Below, piece by piece: positions 1 through 6,218 of a stretch of DNA of 9,434 bases (the first letter of the stretch is position 1; the number at the start of each line of letters is the position of its first letter). Source of the stretch: CAVPGH01 sp046726955 (lineage in GTDB: Bacteria; Acidobacteriota; Vicinamibacteria; Fen-336); assembly GCA_046726955.1 (NCBI GenBank), contig JBKPBQ010000592.1, positions 1-9,434 of the forward strand, written 5' to 3'. The notes beneath the pieces are model-generated. The model was given only the letters and a program-made list of their open reading frames with translations. It was not told the DNA's origin and did not search any database. The position numbers and the translations under genes are program-made.

Positions 1-167
1 CTCATATCGTCCTCCTCCTCGCAGCGGCGGGGGCGGCGGGCTGCGTCAGCCGGCTGCGGAACGTCGACAGGGTCGACTCGTCCCGAGGGACATGCGGCCT
101 TTTTGCCTTGGCGCTGCTACGGGATGGTGCTCACCGGAGCCGCGGCGTTTCAGGAAAGGCTCGGTGA
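1..167 (+). other. Possible 3' tail of a small lipoprotein gene (partial, doubtful)
   Basis: The frame beginning at base 3 is open from the window edge to a TGA at 165-167, about 54 codons. It starts with a hydrophobic run, HIVLLLAAAGAAGC, which resembles the end of a lipoprotein signal peptide: a leucine/alanine core followed by AAGC, where the cysteine would be lipidated. The following stretch, about 40 residues, is short and Arg-rich and matches no family I can name. The start codon, if any, lies left of the window. GC-rich DNA often gives such hydrophobic frames by chance, so this may not be a gene. A short small-lipoprotein gene or a frameshifted remnant are both possible. Confidence 0.2.
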
Positions 168-221
168 GGAAGGACGTACGGATCCTGCGGAACGGCCCGG
201 CCGGCTACGAAGCGTCCTTGC
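168..221. other. Short intergenic stretch downstream of the phosphatase gene
   Basis: This lies beyond the stop codon of the minus-strand phosphatase gene. I see a GC-rich run with a CCGGCCGG core near 199-206 but no stem followed by a T-run in either direction. No convincing terminator, promoter or small gene is visible. Short reading frames crossing here in the plus direction have Arg/Pro-rich translations typical of shadow frames. Confidence 0.4.
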
Positions 222-1364
222 TCAGTGGGCGACGCGGTTGGCCGGGACGATCTGGGGCTGGAAGGCGAAGACCTCGCGGCTGCCCGCATCCACCAGGACC
301 TTCACCCAGTTCACGTCGTTCGTTCCGTTGGCGGCGTTGTCGCCGTAGGTCTCGAGGCGCGTGAAGTTCTCGAATCGACGGCCCGCGGCGTCGAAGAACG
401 GCTTGTCGATGCGGAAGGTGTGCGTGTCGCCGTGGACGTAGACCACGGGCCTCGAGAAGGCGGCGACCTCTGCGCGCAGCGCCTTCAGGAAGTCGACGTA
501 GCCGTCCGGGATGGTGGGATCGAGCTGGGCCAGCGTGACCGGGTTGCGCTTGGGCGCGTCGTTCTCGAAAGGGTGCCATCCCGGGTTGGCCTGGGAGATG
601 ATCATGATCGCCGCCGAGCCCCGCCGCTTCGCCACCGCGAAGCTCTCCTGCAGCCACGCGATGTTCGCGCCGTTCCGCGCCTGCCACTCGTCGGGATCGG
701 GTGCCGTGTCGCAGAGGTTGTTGCAGGAGCCCTGGATGTTCAGCGTGACGTACGTGACGTCGCCCGAATGCCACCGGCGGTTCTCGACGCAGGGAACGTC
801 GTGGCCGTCCTTGTCGAGGCAGAGGGGATCGCTCTGCACGCGCATGTGGATGCGCTGCTGGCCGAGCGACTCGTCGTCGGCGAAGAACACCGTGCGCTCG
901 TGGTCGAGCCGCTCACGGGAGTTGAAGCCTCCGTTCGACGGCCGGTCGCAGTCGGTCCAGTCGTTGTCGCCAGGGGTGAAGATGGCCGGTGATCGGAGCG
1001 CATTGAAGAAGCCCAGCGCCTGCTCGTAGAGCGCGTCCACGCAGGTCGTGGGGGTCGTCGAGCCCACCGTGCCGTTTCCCCCCTTGAGGTCCCCGTCGTG
1101 GACCGTGAACATCAGATCCTGCCGATTCATGTCGGCGATCAGGTTGGGAACGCCGGTCGTCGCCTGGAGGTCGGAGTAGGGCAGATCACCCCACAATCCG
1201 ATCGCGTAGCCCTCGTGCTCGTCGTCGTCGCGGCCGTCGGCCCGCCGCCCGTTGTCCGCCACCGTGGTGGCCGCCACCGTAGCGAAGAGCATGGCACTCA
1301 CGGCAAGCGACACCCGCCGCAGCCTCCGCAGCCGTGGTTCCCGTCCCCGGGTCTTCCATTCCAT
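222..1364 (-). CDS. Exported calcineurin-like metallophosphoesterase family protein
   Basis: This 380-residue protein probably hydrolyses a phosphoester outside the cytoplasm; the substrate is unknown. Residues 1-17 are highly basic and 18-36 hydrophobic, ending TTVA, which gives a signal peptide with likely cleavage after A36. R16-R17-V-S-L could be a Tat-type motif. The mature part carries the spaced metal-ligand blocks of calcineurin-like phosphoesterases: WGDLPY (D60), HDGDLKGG (D92), PGDNDW (N134) and near the C-terminus HGDTHTF (H311, H315). The central histidine ligand is less clear; SQANPGWHP (residues 257-265) is a candidate. Six cysteines (108, 139, 182, 192, 214, 218) fit disulphides in an oxidising compartment. 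The start is supported by a GGAGGA Shine-Dalgarno six bases upstream. The gene stands alone, divergent from the methyltransferase. The superfamily call is firm, the specific activity open. Confidence 0.85.
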   Translation of the reverse strand: MEWKTRGREPRLRRLRRVSLAVSAMLFATVAATTVADNGRRADGRDDDEHEGYAIGLWGDLPYSDLQATTGVPNLIADMNRQDLMFTVHDGDLKGGNGTVGSTTPTTCVDALYEQALGFFNALRSPAIFTPGDNDWTDCDRPSNGGFNSRERLDHERTVFFADDESLGQQRIHMRVQSDPLCLDKDGHDVPCVENRRWHSGDVTYVTLNIQGSCNNLCDTAPDPDEWQARNGANIAWLQESFAVAKRRGSAAIMIISQANPGWHPFENDAPKRNPVTLAQLDPTIPDGYVDFLKALRAEVAAFSRPVVYVHGDTHTFRIDKPFFDAAGRRFENFTRLETYGDNAANGTNDVNWVKVLVDAGSREVFAFQPQIVPANRVAH

Positions 1365-1370
1365 GATCGT

Positions 1371-1377
1371 TCCTCCC
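1371..1377 (-). promoter_or_regulatory. Strong Shine-Dalgarno fixing the phosphatase start
   Basis: On the minus strand this reads GGGAGGA, ending six bases before the ATG at 1364-1362. It is among the best ribosome-binding sites in the window and makes this the real start rather than the internal Met at residue 25, which would cut into the signal peptide. Confidence 0.75.
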
Positions 1378-1521
1378 GAAGGTCACGCCCCGGACCGTAT
1401 GGAATTCGGGTTCGCACCCGGTGACGCGAGCGTGATTTTTCGGGGACGCCCCGCGTGGGCCACGCGGCGGCCCCAAGATTTTGGCCGGATGCTCGAATTG
1501 TCCTGGTGCTACCCTGGCTGT
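1378..1521. promoter_or_regulatory. Divergent intergenic region between phosphatase and methyltransferase genes
   Basis: Both genes must be transcribed outward from this region unless one depends on more distant promoters. I see no convincing -35/-10 pair on the minus strand. A perfect 5-bp hairpin, CGGGT-TCGC-ACCCG, sits at 1407-1420. On the plus strand GCTACCCT (1508-1515) could be an extended -10 element; if so, transcription would begin almost at the ATG at 1522, giving a leaderless message. This promoter reading is inference from a weak match. Confidence 0.35.
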
Positions 1522-2280
1522 ATGGGGAGACTGCTCTCACCCCTCCGCGCGGGATACCGGTCCTGGACATCGGATCGCCGATACCGGGCCGCCATCGGAA
1601 AGCGTCTGCGGGGAATTCATCCCCGCACCTGTCCTCTCTGCGACTATCACGGCTACTTCAGGGCGTTCGGCCAGCCACCCCGTTATGACGCGGAATGCCC
1701 CCGCTGTCATTCGCTGGAGCGCCATCGGCTCTTCCTTCTCTGGTGCAGGACGCAGCCGCTCGTGACGTCCCAGAGCGCCGTTCTGCACTTTGCAGCCGAG
1801 CCGAGCATCAAGGCCGTCCTGTCCAAGCAAGCCGGCGTCTATCAGACCGCCGATCTCTCCGGGAAGGGCGCGGACCTCAGGCTCGACATCGAGAGGATCG
1901 CGTTGCCCGACGCTTCGTTCGACGTCGTCGTGGCTTCCCACGTCCTCGAGCACGTAGACGACCGCAAGGCGCTCTGCGAGCTCCGTCGAGTCCTCAAGCC
2001 TGGAGGCACCCTCGTCGTCATGATCCCCATCGTCGAGGGATGGGAGGACACGTACGAGAACGCCGGCATCGTCACGCCGGCCGAGCGCGAGATCCATTTC
2101 GGCCAATGGGATCACGTGCGCTTCTACGGCCGCGACGTTCGTGAGCGCATTCGCGAGGCGGGTTTCGCGCTCGAGGAATACGCCGCGAGCGGCGCGGATT
2201 GCGTCGAGTACGGCCTGTTGAGGGGCGAGCGGATCTTTCTCGCCCGGAAGAGCACGGCGGCGACGACACCTCCGAGGTGA
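1522..2280 (+). CDS. Class I SAM-dependent methyltransferase with N-terminal four-cysteine knuckle
   Basis: This 252-residue protein is probably a cytoplasmic methyltransferase of the methyltransferase-11 type. An N-terminal pair of motifs, CPLC (C37, C40) and CPRC (C59, C62), followed by HSLERHR, looks like a zinc knuckle. The Rossmann-fold region follows: VLHFAAEP (87-94) in place of the usual glycine-rich motif I, an acidic D122 at the end of strand beta-2, DVVVASHVLEHVDD (134-147) and VLKPGG (157-162). The glycine-poor motif I seems normal in knuckle-bearing relatives, so it need not mean loss of SAM binding. The frame stays open upstream to 1252, but that part is antisense to the phosphatase signal peptide. 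ATG 1522 is preferred, with ATG 1489 as an alternative adding 11 residues; neither has a clear Shine-Dalgarno. Similar proteins often lie near surface-glycan genes, but none is visible here, so the substrate is unknown. Confidence 0.82.
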   Translation: MGRLLSPLRAGYRSWTSDRRYRAAIGKRLRGIHPRTCPLCDYHGYFRAFGQPPRYDAECPRCHSLERHRLFLLWCRTQPLVTSQSAVLHFAAEPSIKAVLSKQAGVYQTADLSGKGADLRLDIERIALPDASFDVVVASHVLEHVDDRKALCELRRVLKPGGTLVVMIPIVEGWEDTYENAGIVTPAEREIHFGQWDHVRFYGRDVRERIREAGFALEEYAASGADCVEYGLLRGERIFLARKSTAATTPPR

Positions 2281-2281
2281 G

Positions 2282-2305
2282 CGGGCGGCGGTCGGGACCC
2301 GCCCG
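2282..2305 (+). terminator. Candidate GC hairpin after the methyltransferase gene
   Basis: CGGGCGG (2282-2288) pairs perfectly with CCGCCCG (2299-2305) across a ten-base loop, starting two bases after the stop codon. Its position between this gene and the strong promoter downstream suits a terminator. No T-run follows, so it is at best a non-canonical intrinsic terminator or an mRNA-stabilising stem. Confidence 0.35.
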
Positions 2306-2326
2306 GATCGTCCGAGGGAAGTCCTC

Positions 2327-2355
2327 TTGACTAATTAAAACAGATGTTTTATACA
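2327..2355 (+). promoter_or_regulatory. Sigma-70-type promoter of the export operon
   Basis: TTGACT (2327-2332) and TATACA (2350-2355) are separated by exactly 17 bases. The -35 element matches the consensus at five of six positions and the -10 at four of six. The stretch 2327-2362 is strikingly AT-rich against its GC-rich surroundings. Transcription would begin near 2362, leaving a leader of only about 12 bases with the ribosome-binding site at its very 5' end. TTATAC (2349-2354) with a 16-base spacer is an alternative -10. Confidence 0.75.
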
Positions 2356-2362
2356 TATGTTT
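2338..2362. promoter_or_regulatory. 25-bp imperfect palindrome over the -10, likely TetR-family operator
   Basis: The sequence is centred on T2350, and ten of its twelve symmetric base pairs match, with mismatches only at 2343/2357 and 2348/2352. The arms read AAACAGATGT and ACATATGTTT. It covers the -10 element and the predicted transcription start, so a bound dimer would block RNA polymerase. TetR-family repressors bind palindromes of about this size, and the operon ends with a TetR-family gene, which makes autoregulation the natural inference. Binding is not shown by sequence alone. Confidence 0.6.
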
Positions 2363-2368
2363 GAGAGG
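2363..2368 (+). promoter_or_regulatory. Ribosome-binding site of the adaptor gene
   Basis: GAGAGG lies five bases before the ATG at 2374. It directly follows the operator palindrome, so it would occupy the extreme 5' end of the transcript if the promoter assignment is right. Confidence 0.55.
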
Positions 2369-2373
2369 ATTCC

Positions 2374-3417
2374 ATGAAACGCCGGCCCGCCCTCGTACTC
2401 CTCCTCGTCGCCGTGGTCGGGGGAGCCGCCTTCGCCTGGTCGAGCCTCCGCCCCCAGACGATCACCCTCACCGGGATCGTGACCACGAACGACGTGTTCG
2501 TGAGCCCGCAGGTCGCCGGCCAGATCGGCCAGCTCCCCGTGAACGAGGGAGATACCGTCCAGAAGGGGCAGCGGCTGGCCGTGCTCGTCCCCGACGAGCT
2601 CAAGGCCGACACCGCGTACTACACGCAGAACGCGGCCGGGCTCTCCTCGCAGGTCAAGGAGTCCGAGGCCGCCCTCCGCTTCGAGGAGAGCACCCTCGAC
2701 CACCAGACCGCGCAGGCCGAGTCGACGCTCGCCGCCACCGAGGCCCAGGTGCAGGCCGCGGCCGCCGACCTCGAGGCCGCCAAGGCCACGTACGCCCGCA
2801 CCCAGGACCTCGCCCGCCAGCAGATCGCCTCCGCGCAGGACCTGGACCAGACGCGAGCCGCCGCGGAGGCCGCGAAGGCCAAGCTCGACGCGCTGAAGAA
2901 GCAGGTGGAGGCGCAGCGCGCGGCGGTGGCCCTGGCCCGCGCCAGCGCGGAGCAGGTGGCGGTGCGCCGCAGCCAGGTGCAGGCGTCGCAGCACCAGGAG
3001 GCGGCGGCGGCCGCGCAGAGGACCAAGGCCGACGTGCGCCTCGCCTACACCGAGATCCGCGCCCCCATCGACGGCTTCGTGGACGTGCGCGCGGTCCGCG
3101 TCGGCGAGTACGTGACCCCCGGGCAGCCCATCCTCACCCTCGTGAACCCCGACGACCTCTGGGTACGCGCGGACGTCGAGGAGACCTACATCGACCGCGT
3201 GCGCATCGGCGACTCGCTCACCGTGCGTCTCCCCTCCGGGGCGGAGCGGCCGGGGACGGTCTTCTACCGGGGGCAGGACGCAGCCTACGCCACCCAGCGC
3301 GACGTCAGCCGGACCAAGCGCGACATCAAGACCTTCGAGATCCGCCTCCGGCTCGACAACCGCGATCGCGCCCTCGCCCTCGGCATGACGGCCTACGTGA
3401 TCCTGCCCGTGCGCTGA
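2374..3417 (+). CDS. HlyD/YbhG-type membrane-fusion (periplasmic adaptor) protein of an ABC exporter
   Basis: This 347-residue adaptor would link the inner-membrane exporter made by the next two genes to an outer-membrane channel. It has a basic N-terminus and one hydrophobic signal/anchor helix (about 6-22). The first lipoyl half (about 43-75) contains VAGQIGQLPVNEGDTVQKGQ. A long Ala/Gln/Glu-rich coiled-coil hairpin spans about 85-222. The second lipoyl half, with IRAPIDGFV and VGEYVTPGQPILTLV, covers about 228-258, followed by a beta-barrel domain to the end. Length and order are those of a complete single-anchor family member such as E. coli YbhG or EmrA-type adaptors. It is first in the operon, six bases before the ATPase gene. 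No TolC-like partner is in the window, so it presumably uses one encoded elsewhere. The transported compound is not identifiable from the sequence. Confidence 0.9.
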   Translation: MKRRPALVLLLVAVVGGAAFAWSSLRPQTITLTGIVTTNDVFVSPQVAGQIGQLPVNEGDTVQKGQRLAVLVPDELKADTAYYTQNAAGLSSQVKESEAALRFEESTLDHQTAQAESTLAATEAQVQAAAADLEAAKATYARTQDLARQQIASAQDLDQTRAAAEAAKAKLDALKKQVEAQRAAVALARASAEQVAVRRSQVQASQHQEAAAAAQRTKADVRLAYTEIRAPIDGFVDVRAVRVGEYVTPGQPILTLVNPDDLWVRADVEETYIDRVRIGDSLTVRLPSGAERPGTVFYRGQDAAYATQRDVSRTKRDIKTFEIRLRLDNRDRALALGMTAYVILPVR

Positions 3418-3423
3418 CGACCC

Positions 3424-4413
3424 ATGCCCGCCATCGACGTTCGCTCGATCGTCAAGAAGTTCGGCGAGTTCACCGCCGTGGACGGGGTGAGCTTCGCCGT
3501 CGAGGGGGGCGAGATCTTCGGCCTCCTGGGGCCGAACGGAGCCGGCAAGTCGACGCTCATCCGCATGCTCACGACCCTGCTGCCCCCGACAGCGGGCACC
3601 GCCCTCGTGAGCGGCTTCGACGTGATGACGCAGTCCGACGACGTGCGCCGATCGATCGGCGTCATCCCCCAGGCCCTGACCAGCGACCTCGAGCTGAGCG
3701 TGGAAGAGAACCTGATCATCTTCGCCAAGCTCTACGGCGTGCCGCGCGCGAAGCGCATCCGCCTCATCGGCGAGCTGCTGGAGGCCGTGGAGCTCACGCA
3801 GTGGCGGACGGCACCGGTCAAGAACCTGTCGGGAGGCATGCGCCGACGGGTCGAGATCGCCCGCGGCCTCGTCCACGAGCCGCGCATCTTCTTCCTCGAC
3901 GAGCCCACGACCGGCCTCGACCCGGTCTCGCGCGTGGCCGTCTGGGACATGCTGCGCCGCCTCAAGGCGGAGCGGGAGCTCACGGTGCTCCTCACCACCC
4001 ACTACATGGACGAGGCGGACAAGCTCTGCGACCGCATCGCGATCGTGGACCACGGACGGCTCAAGGCCCTGGACTCGCCGCTCACGCTCAAGGCCTCGAT
4101 CCCCGGCCGCAACACCGTCGAGGTCAGCTTCGACAGCGTCCCCGCGGACTGGCCGGAGCGGCTGCGCGCGCTCCCCGACGTGGAGGCGGTGAGCGCGCAC
4201 GACCACGTCTTCCGGATCAGCACGGCCAACGGGCCGGCGACGACGCTCGCCCTCATGCAGGAGGCCGCGCGCTCCGACATCGCGGTGCAGTCGCTCTCCG
4301 TCCAGAGCACGACCCTCGACGACGTCTTCGTGCACTATGCGGGCCGTGCGCTCCGCGACGAGCTGCAGGCCGCCTCGGCCGCGGACAGCCCGTTCATGCT
4401 CCGGAGGGGCTGA
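3424..4413 (+). CDS. ABC-2 type exporter ATP-binding subunit (DrrA/YbhF-like)
   Basis: This 329-residue protein hydrolyses ATP to power the permease encoded next. All nucleotide-binding motifs are intact: Walker A GPNGAGKST (36-44, K42), Q-loop Q83, ABC signature LSGGM (135-139), Walker B IFFLDE (D159, catalytic E160), D-loop GLDP (164-167) and switch H193. After the core domain, about 100 residues end in STTLDDVFVHYAGRALRDE, the C-terminal signature of drug-export ATPases such as DrrA. It has one ATPase domain, unlike E. coli YbhF, which carries two, so it must work as a homodimer. No Shine-Dalgarno is visible before ATG 3424, and the six-base gap from the adaptor suggests translational coupling. 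Confidence 0.93.
   Translation: MPAIDVRSIVKKFGEFTAVDGVSFAVEGGEIFGLLGPNGAGKSTLIRMLTTLLPPTAGTALVSGFDVMTQSDDVRRSIGVIPQALTSDLELSVEENLIIFAKLYGVPRAKRIRLIGELLEAVELTQWRTAPVKNLSGGMRRRVEIARGLVHEPRIFFLDEPTTGLDPVSRVAVWDMLRRLKAERELTVLLTTHYMDEADKLCDRIAIVDHGRLKALDSPLTLKASIPGRNTVEVSFDSVPADWPERLRALPDVEAVSAHDHVFRISTANGPATTLALMQEAARSDIAVQSLSVQSTTLDDVFVHYAGRALRDELQAASAADSPFMLRRG
4403..4409 (+). promoter_or_regulatory. Shine-Dalgarno that selects a GTG start for the permease
   Basis: GGAGGGG lies inside the last codons of the ATPase gene, five bases before GTG 4415 and fourteen before ATG 4424. The five-base spacing is near optimal, so the GTG is the better start, adding three residues (MRR) to the version starting at the ATG. 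Confidence 0.6.
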
Positions 4414-4414
4414 C

Positions 4415-5530
4415 GTGAGACGCATGTGGGCGATCGTGGAGCGGGAGATGCGGCGCTTCCGCCGCAGCCCGATCCTCATCGCGATGTCGATGGTGATGCC
4501 GGTCGTGCAGCTCGTCGTGCTGGGCTACGCGTTCGGAGGGAACGTCAAGCACCTGAAGCTCGCGATCGTGGACCAGGACCACGGCGTGCCCGCGGTGCGC
4601 ATCCAGGAGATGGCCTCCGCGGTGGCCTCCGGGGCGCGGACGATCGACGCCGTCGTCTATTCAGACCCCGGCCGGGCCCTCGCCGACCTCCGCAACGGGA
4701 AGGTGAACGGAGTCCTCACCATCCCTCCCGACTTCTCGCGGCGCGTGCTCGCGAAGAACGAGCCGCGGGTGGCGCTCATCGAGGACAACACGGACAACTT
4801 CGTGTCCGTCGCCCTGGCCGCCACGATGGGGAGCCTCGTCTCCGCGTACTCCCCCACCGTGAAGGTCAACCCGCGCGTCGAGACCGAGCCGCGGCTGGAC
4901 GTGGTCGAGGTCTACCCGTACGTCCCATACGTCCAGTACCTGCTGCCCGGCTCCGTGGTGATGTCCATCTTCATGATGGTGATGATCGGAGGCGGCATCA
5001 TCTTCATCGACGACAAGGCCCGCGGGCTGCACGAGGGCTACCTCGTCACCCCCATCAAGAAGCTCGAGCTCATCGCCGGGTTCAACATCTCGGGGACGAT
5101 CAAGGCCGTGATCGCGGGCATGTTCCTGATGATCGTCGGCTCGTTCATCGCCGGCATTCCGAATCCCCTCGATCCGCTCCGGATGTTCCGGCTCTTCGTC
5201 GTCGTCGTGGTGACGTCGTTCTCGCTCATCAGCCTGATGTTCCTCCTGATGGTGAGGGTGACGGATCCCCTGCTCCCACGCGCGATGTTCGGTGTCCTCA
5301 ACACCGTGCTCTACTTCCCGAGCGGCGCCGTCTACCCGCAGCAGGGCTTTCCCGGCTGGCTGCAGGCGATCGCAGTCGTGGATCCCTTCACGTACGCGGT
5401 TCACGCCTTCAAGTGCCTGCTCCTGAAGAACACCGGCTTCGCCGCCATCGGCTTCGACCTCCTCTTCCTGTCCGTGTTCTCCCTCCTCGCCATGAGCCTG
5501 GCCACGCGGCTCTTCAAGCGCACGCTGTGA
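4415..5530 (+). CDS. ABC-2 type exporter permease (YbhS/YbhR/YhhJ-like)
   Basis: This 371-residue inner-membrane protein forms the export channel driven by the preceding ATPase. It shows the ABC-2 permease layout: a cytoplasmic basic start (WAIVEREMRRFRRSP), a first membrane helix at about 20-40, a large extracytoplasmic domain (about 45-175), then about five helices near 178-198, 228-248, 258-280, 288-308 and 342-363. The loop EGYLVTPIKKLELI (207-220) is the conserved coupling region after the second helix. With a single permease gene the transporter is probably a homodimer, whereas E. coli ybhS and ybhR encode two permeases. It begins one base after the ATPase stop, and its last bases overlap the next gene's start. 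The GTG start is chosen from the Shine-Dalgarno position. Confidence 0.9.
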   Translation: MRRMWAIVEREMRRFRRSPILIAMSMVMPVVQLVVLGYAFGGNVKHLKLAIVDQDHGVPAVRIQEMASAVASGARTIDAVVYSDPGRALADLRNGKVNGVLTIPPDFSRRVLAKNEPRVALIEDNTDNFVSVALAATMGSLVSAYSPTVKVNPRVETEPRLDVVEVYPYVPYVQYLLPGSVVMSIFMMVMIGGGIIFIDDKARGLHEGYLVTPIKKLELIAGFNISGTIKAVIAGMFLMIVGSFIAGIPNPLDPLRMFRLFVVVVVTSFSLISLMFLLMVRVTDPLLPRAMFGVLNTVLYFPSGAVYPQQGFPGWLQAIAVVDPFTYAVHAFKCLLLKNTGFAAIGFDLLFLSVFSLLAMSLATRLFKRTL

Positions 5531-6216
5531 AGGCGGACGCGGAAACGCGGGCGCGCCTCCTCGTCACCGCGGAGCGGCTCTTCGGCGAGCGCGGCTTCAA
5601 GGTCGTCACGGTGCGCGAGATCTGCAAGGCCGCGCGCGCGAACGTGGCCGCGGTGAACTACCACTTCGGCGACAAGCTGGGACTCTATCGCGAAGTCCTG
5701 CAGGGTGCCGTCGACGCGATGCGCGCGACGAGCGAGGCCGCGCGCCAGGCGGGTGAGGGCCAGCCGCCCGAGGAGCAGCTCCGCCGCTACATCGGCGTCT
5801 TCCTGCACCGCGTGCTTGCACCCGGCAGCGCGAGCATCCACCGGATCATCACCCGCGAGATGAGCGAACCCACGCCGGCCCTCGACGTCCTCGTCGAGCA
5901 GGGCGTGCGGCCGCGCGTCGAGTACCTGTCCGGGGTCATCGCGCAGATCCTGGGCTGCGAGGCGAAGGACAAGCGGGTCCTGCGCTGCGTCGCCAGCGTC
6001 CAGGCCCAGGCGGTCTCCTACTTCCCCAATCCGATCGCGGCCCGCCTCGGCTTCTCGTTCGAGCCCACACCCGCCAACATCGACGACGCGGCGCGGCACA
6101 TCGCGACGTTCTCGCTGGCCGGCGTGAAGGCCGTCGGCCGGCCCGCGCGCTCGCGTCCCGCTGCTCGAGGCGTCCGCCCGCGAGCAATGCGCGCGGTCCG
6201 CGCGGCATCGAGGTAG
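5527..6216 (+). CDS. TetR-family transcriptional regulator, CecR-like
   Basis: This 229-residue protein is a probable repressor of the operon it ends. The N-terminal domain (about 5-50) has the TetR helix-turn-helix: ERLFGERGFKVVTVREICK leads into ARANVAAVNYHFGDKLGLY, where the NYHFGDK recognition-helix region is a family hallmark. The rest is an all-helical ligand-binding and dimerisation domain. HRIITREMSEPT (105-116) and the overall length recall CecR/YbhH-locus regulators with a CecR-type C-terminal domain, an assignment I hold less firmly. The final 25 residues contain nine arginines and look like an unstructured basic tail beyond the usual domain end. The GTG start overlaps the permease stop by four bases (GTGA), so the two are translationally coupled. 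The likely target is the palindrome at 2338-2362. The inducer is unknown. Confidence 0.88.
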   Translation: MKADAETRARLLVTAERLFGERGFKVVTVREICKAARANVAAVNYHFGDKLGLYREVLQGAVDAMRATSEAARQAGEGQPPEEQLRRYIGVFLHRVLAPGSASIHRIITREMSEPTPALDVLVEQGVRPRVEYLSGVIAQILGCEAKDKRVLRCVASVQAQAVSYFPNPIAARLGFSFEPTPANIDDAARHIATFSLAGVKAVGRPARSRPAARGVRPRAMRAVRAASR

Positions 6217-6218
6217 AT

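Noticed and set aside
92..364. Short plus-strand frames at 92-364 and 103-348
   Set aside because: They run into the phosphatase gene in antisense, have no ribosome-binding site and give Arg/Pro/Ser-rich translations.
205..992. Overlapping frames on both strands within the phosphatase gene (205-774 minus, 225-992 plus, 511-1029 plus)
   Set aside because: All lie inside a gene with signal peptide, ribosome-binding site and ordered metal-ligand motifs. Their translations have no domain and the biased composition of shadow frames.
1252..1521. A 90-residue N-terminal extension of the methyltransferase
   Set aside because: The part to 1364 is antisense to the phosphatase signal peptide and its strong ribosome-binding site, and the residues look non-coding. 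The protein's recognisable region begins after 1522.
3424..4413. The ATPase at 3424 as the missing partner of the ADOP permease
   Set aside because: Its C-terminal region is of the DrrA type that pairs with ABC-2 permeases, and such a permease is encoded immediately after it. MacB/FtsX-type permeases use a different, shorter ATPase class.
2361..4418. 685-residue plus-strand frame across the adaptor and ATPase genes
   Set aside because: This is an out-of-frame shadow made almost entirely of Arg, Pro, Gly and Ala. It covers two genes whose correct frames are certain.
2335..4479. 714-residue open frame on the minus strand opposite the adaptor and ATPase genes
   Set aside because: It is antisense to two well-recognised genes with intact motifs. 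Its translation is a monotonous Arg/Gly/Leu/Val/His mix with no domains, as expected when GC-biased codons remove stops from the opposite strand.
4426..6216. A 596-residue permease-regulator fusion in one frame
   Set aside because: Only the last 229 residues are meaningful. The preceding part is an out-of-frame reading of the permease gene, and the regulator starts at its own GTG at 5527.
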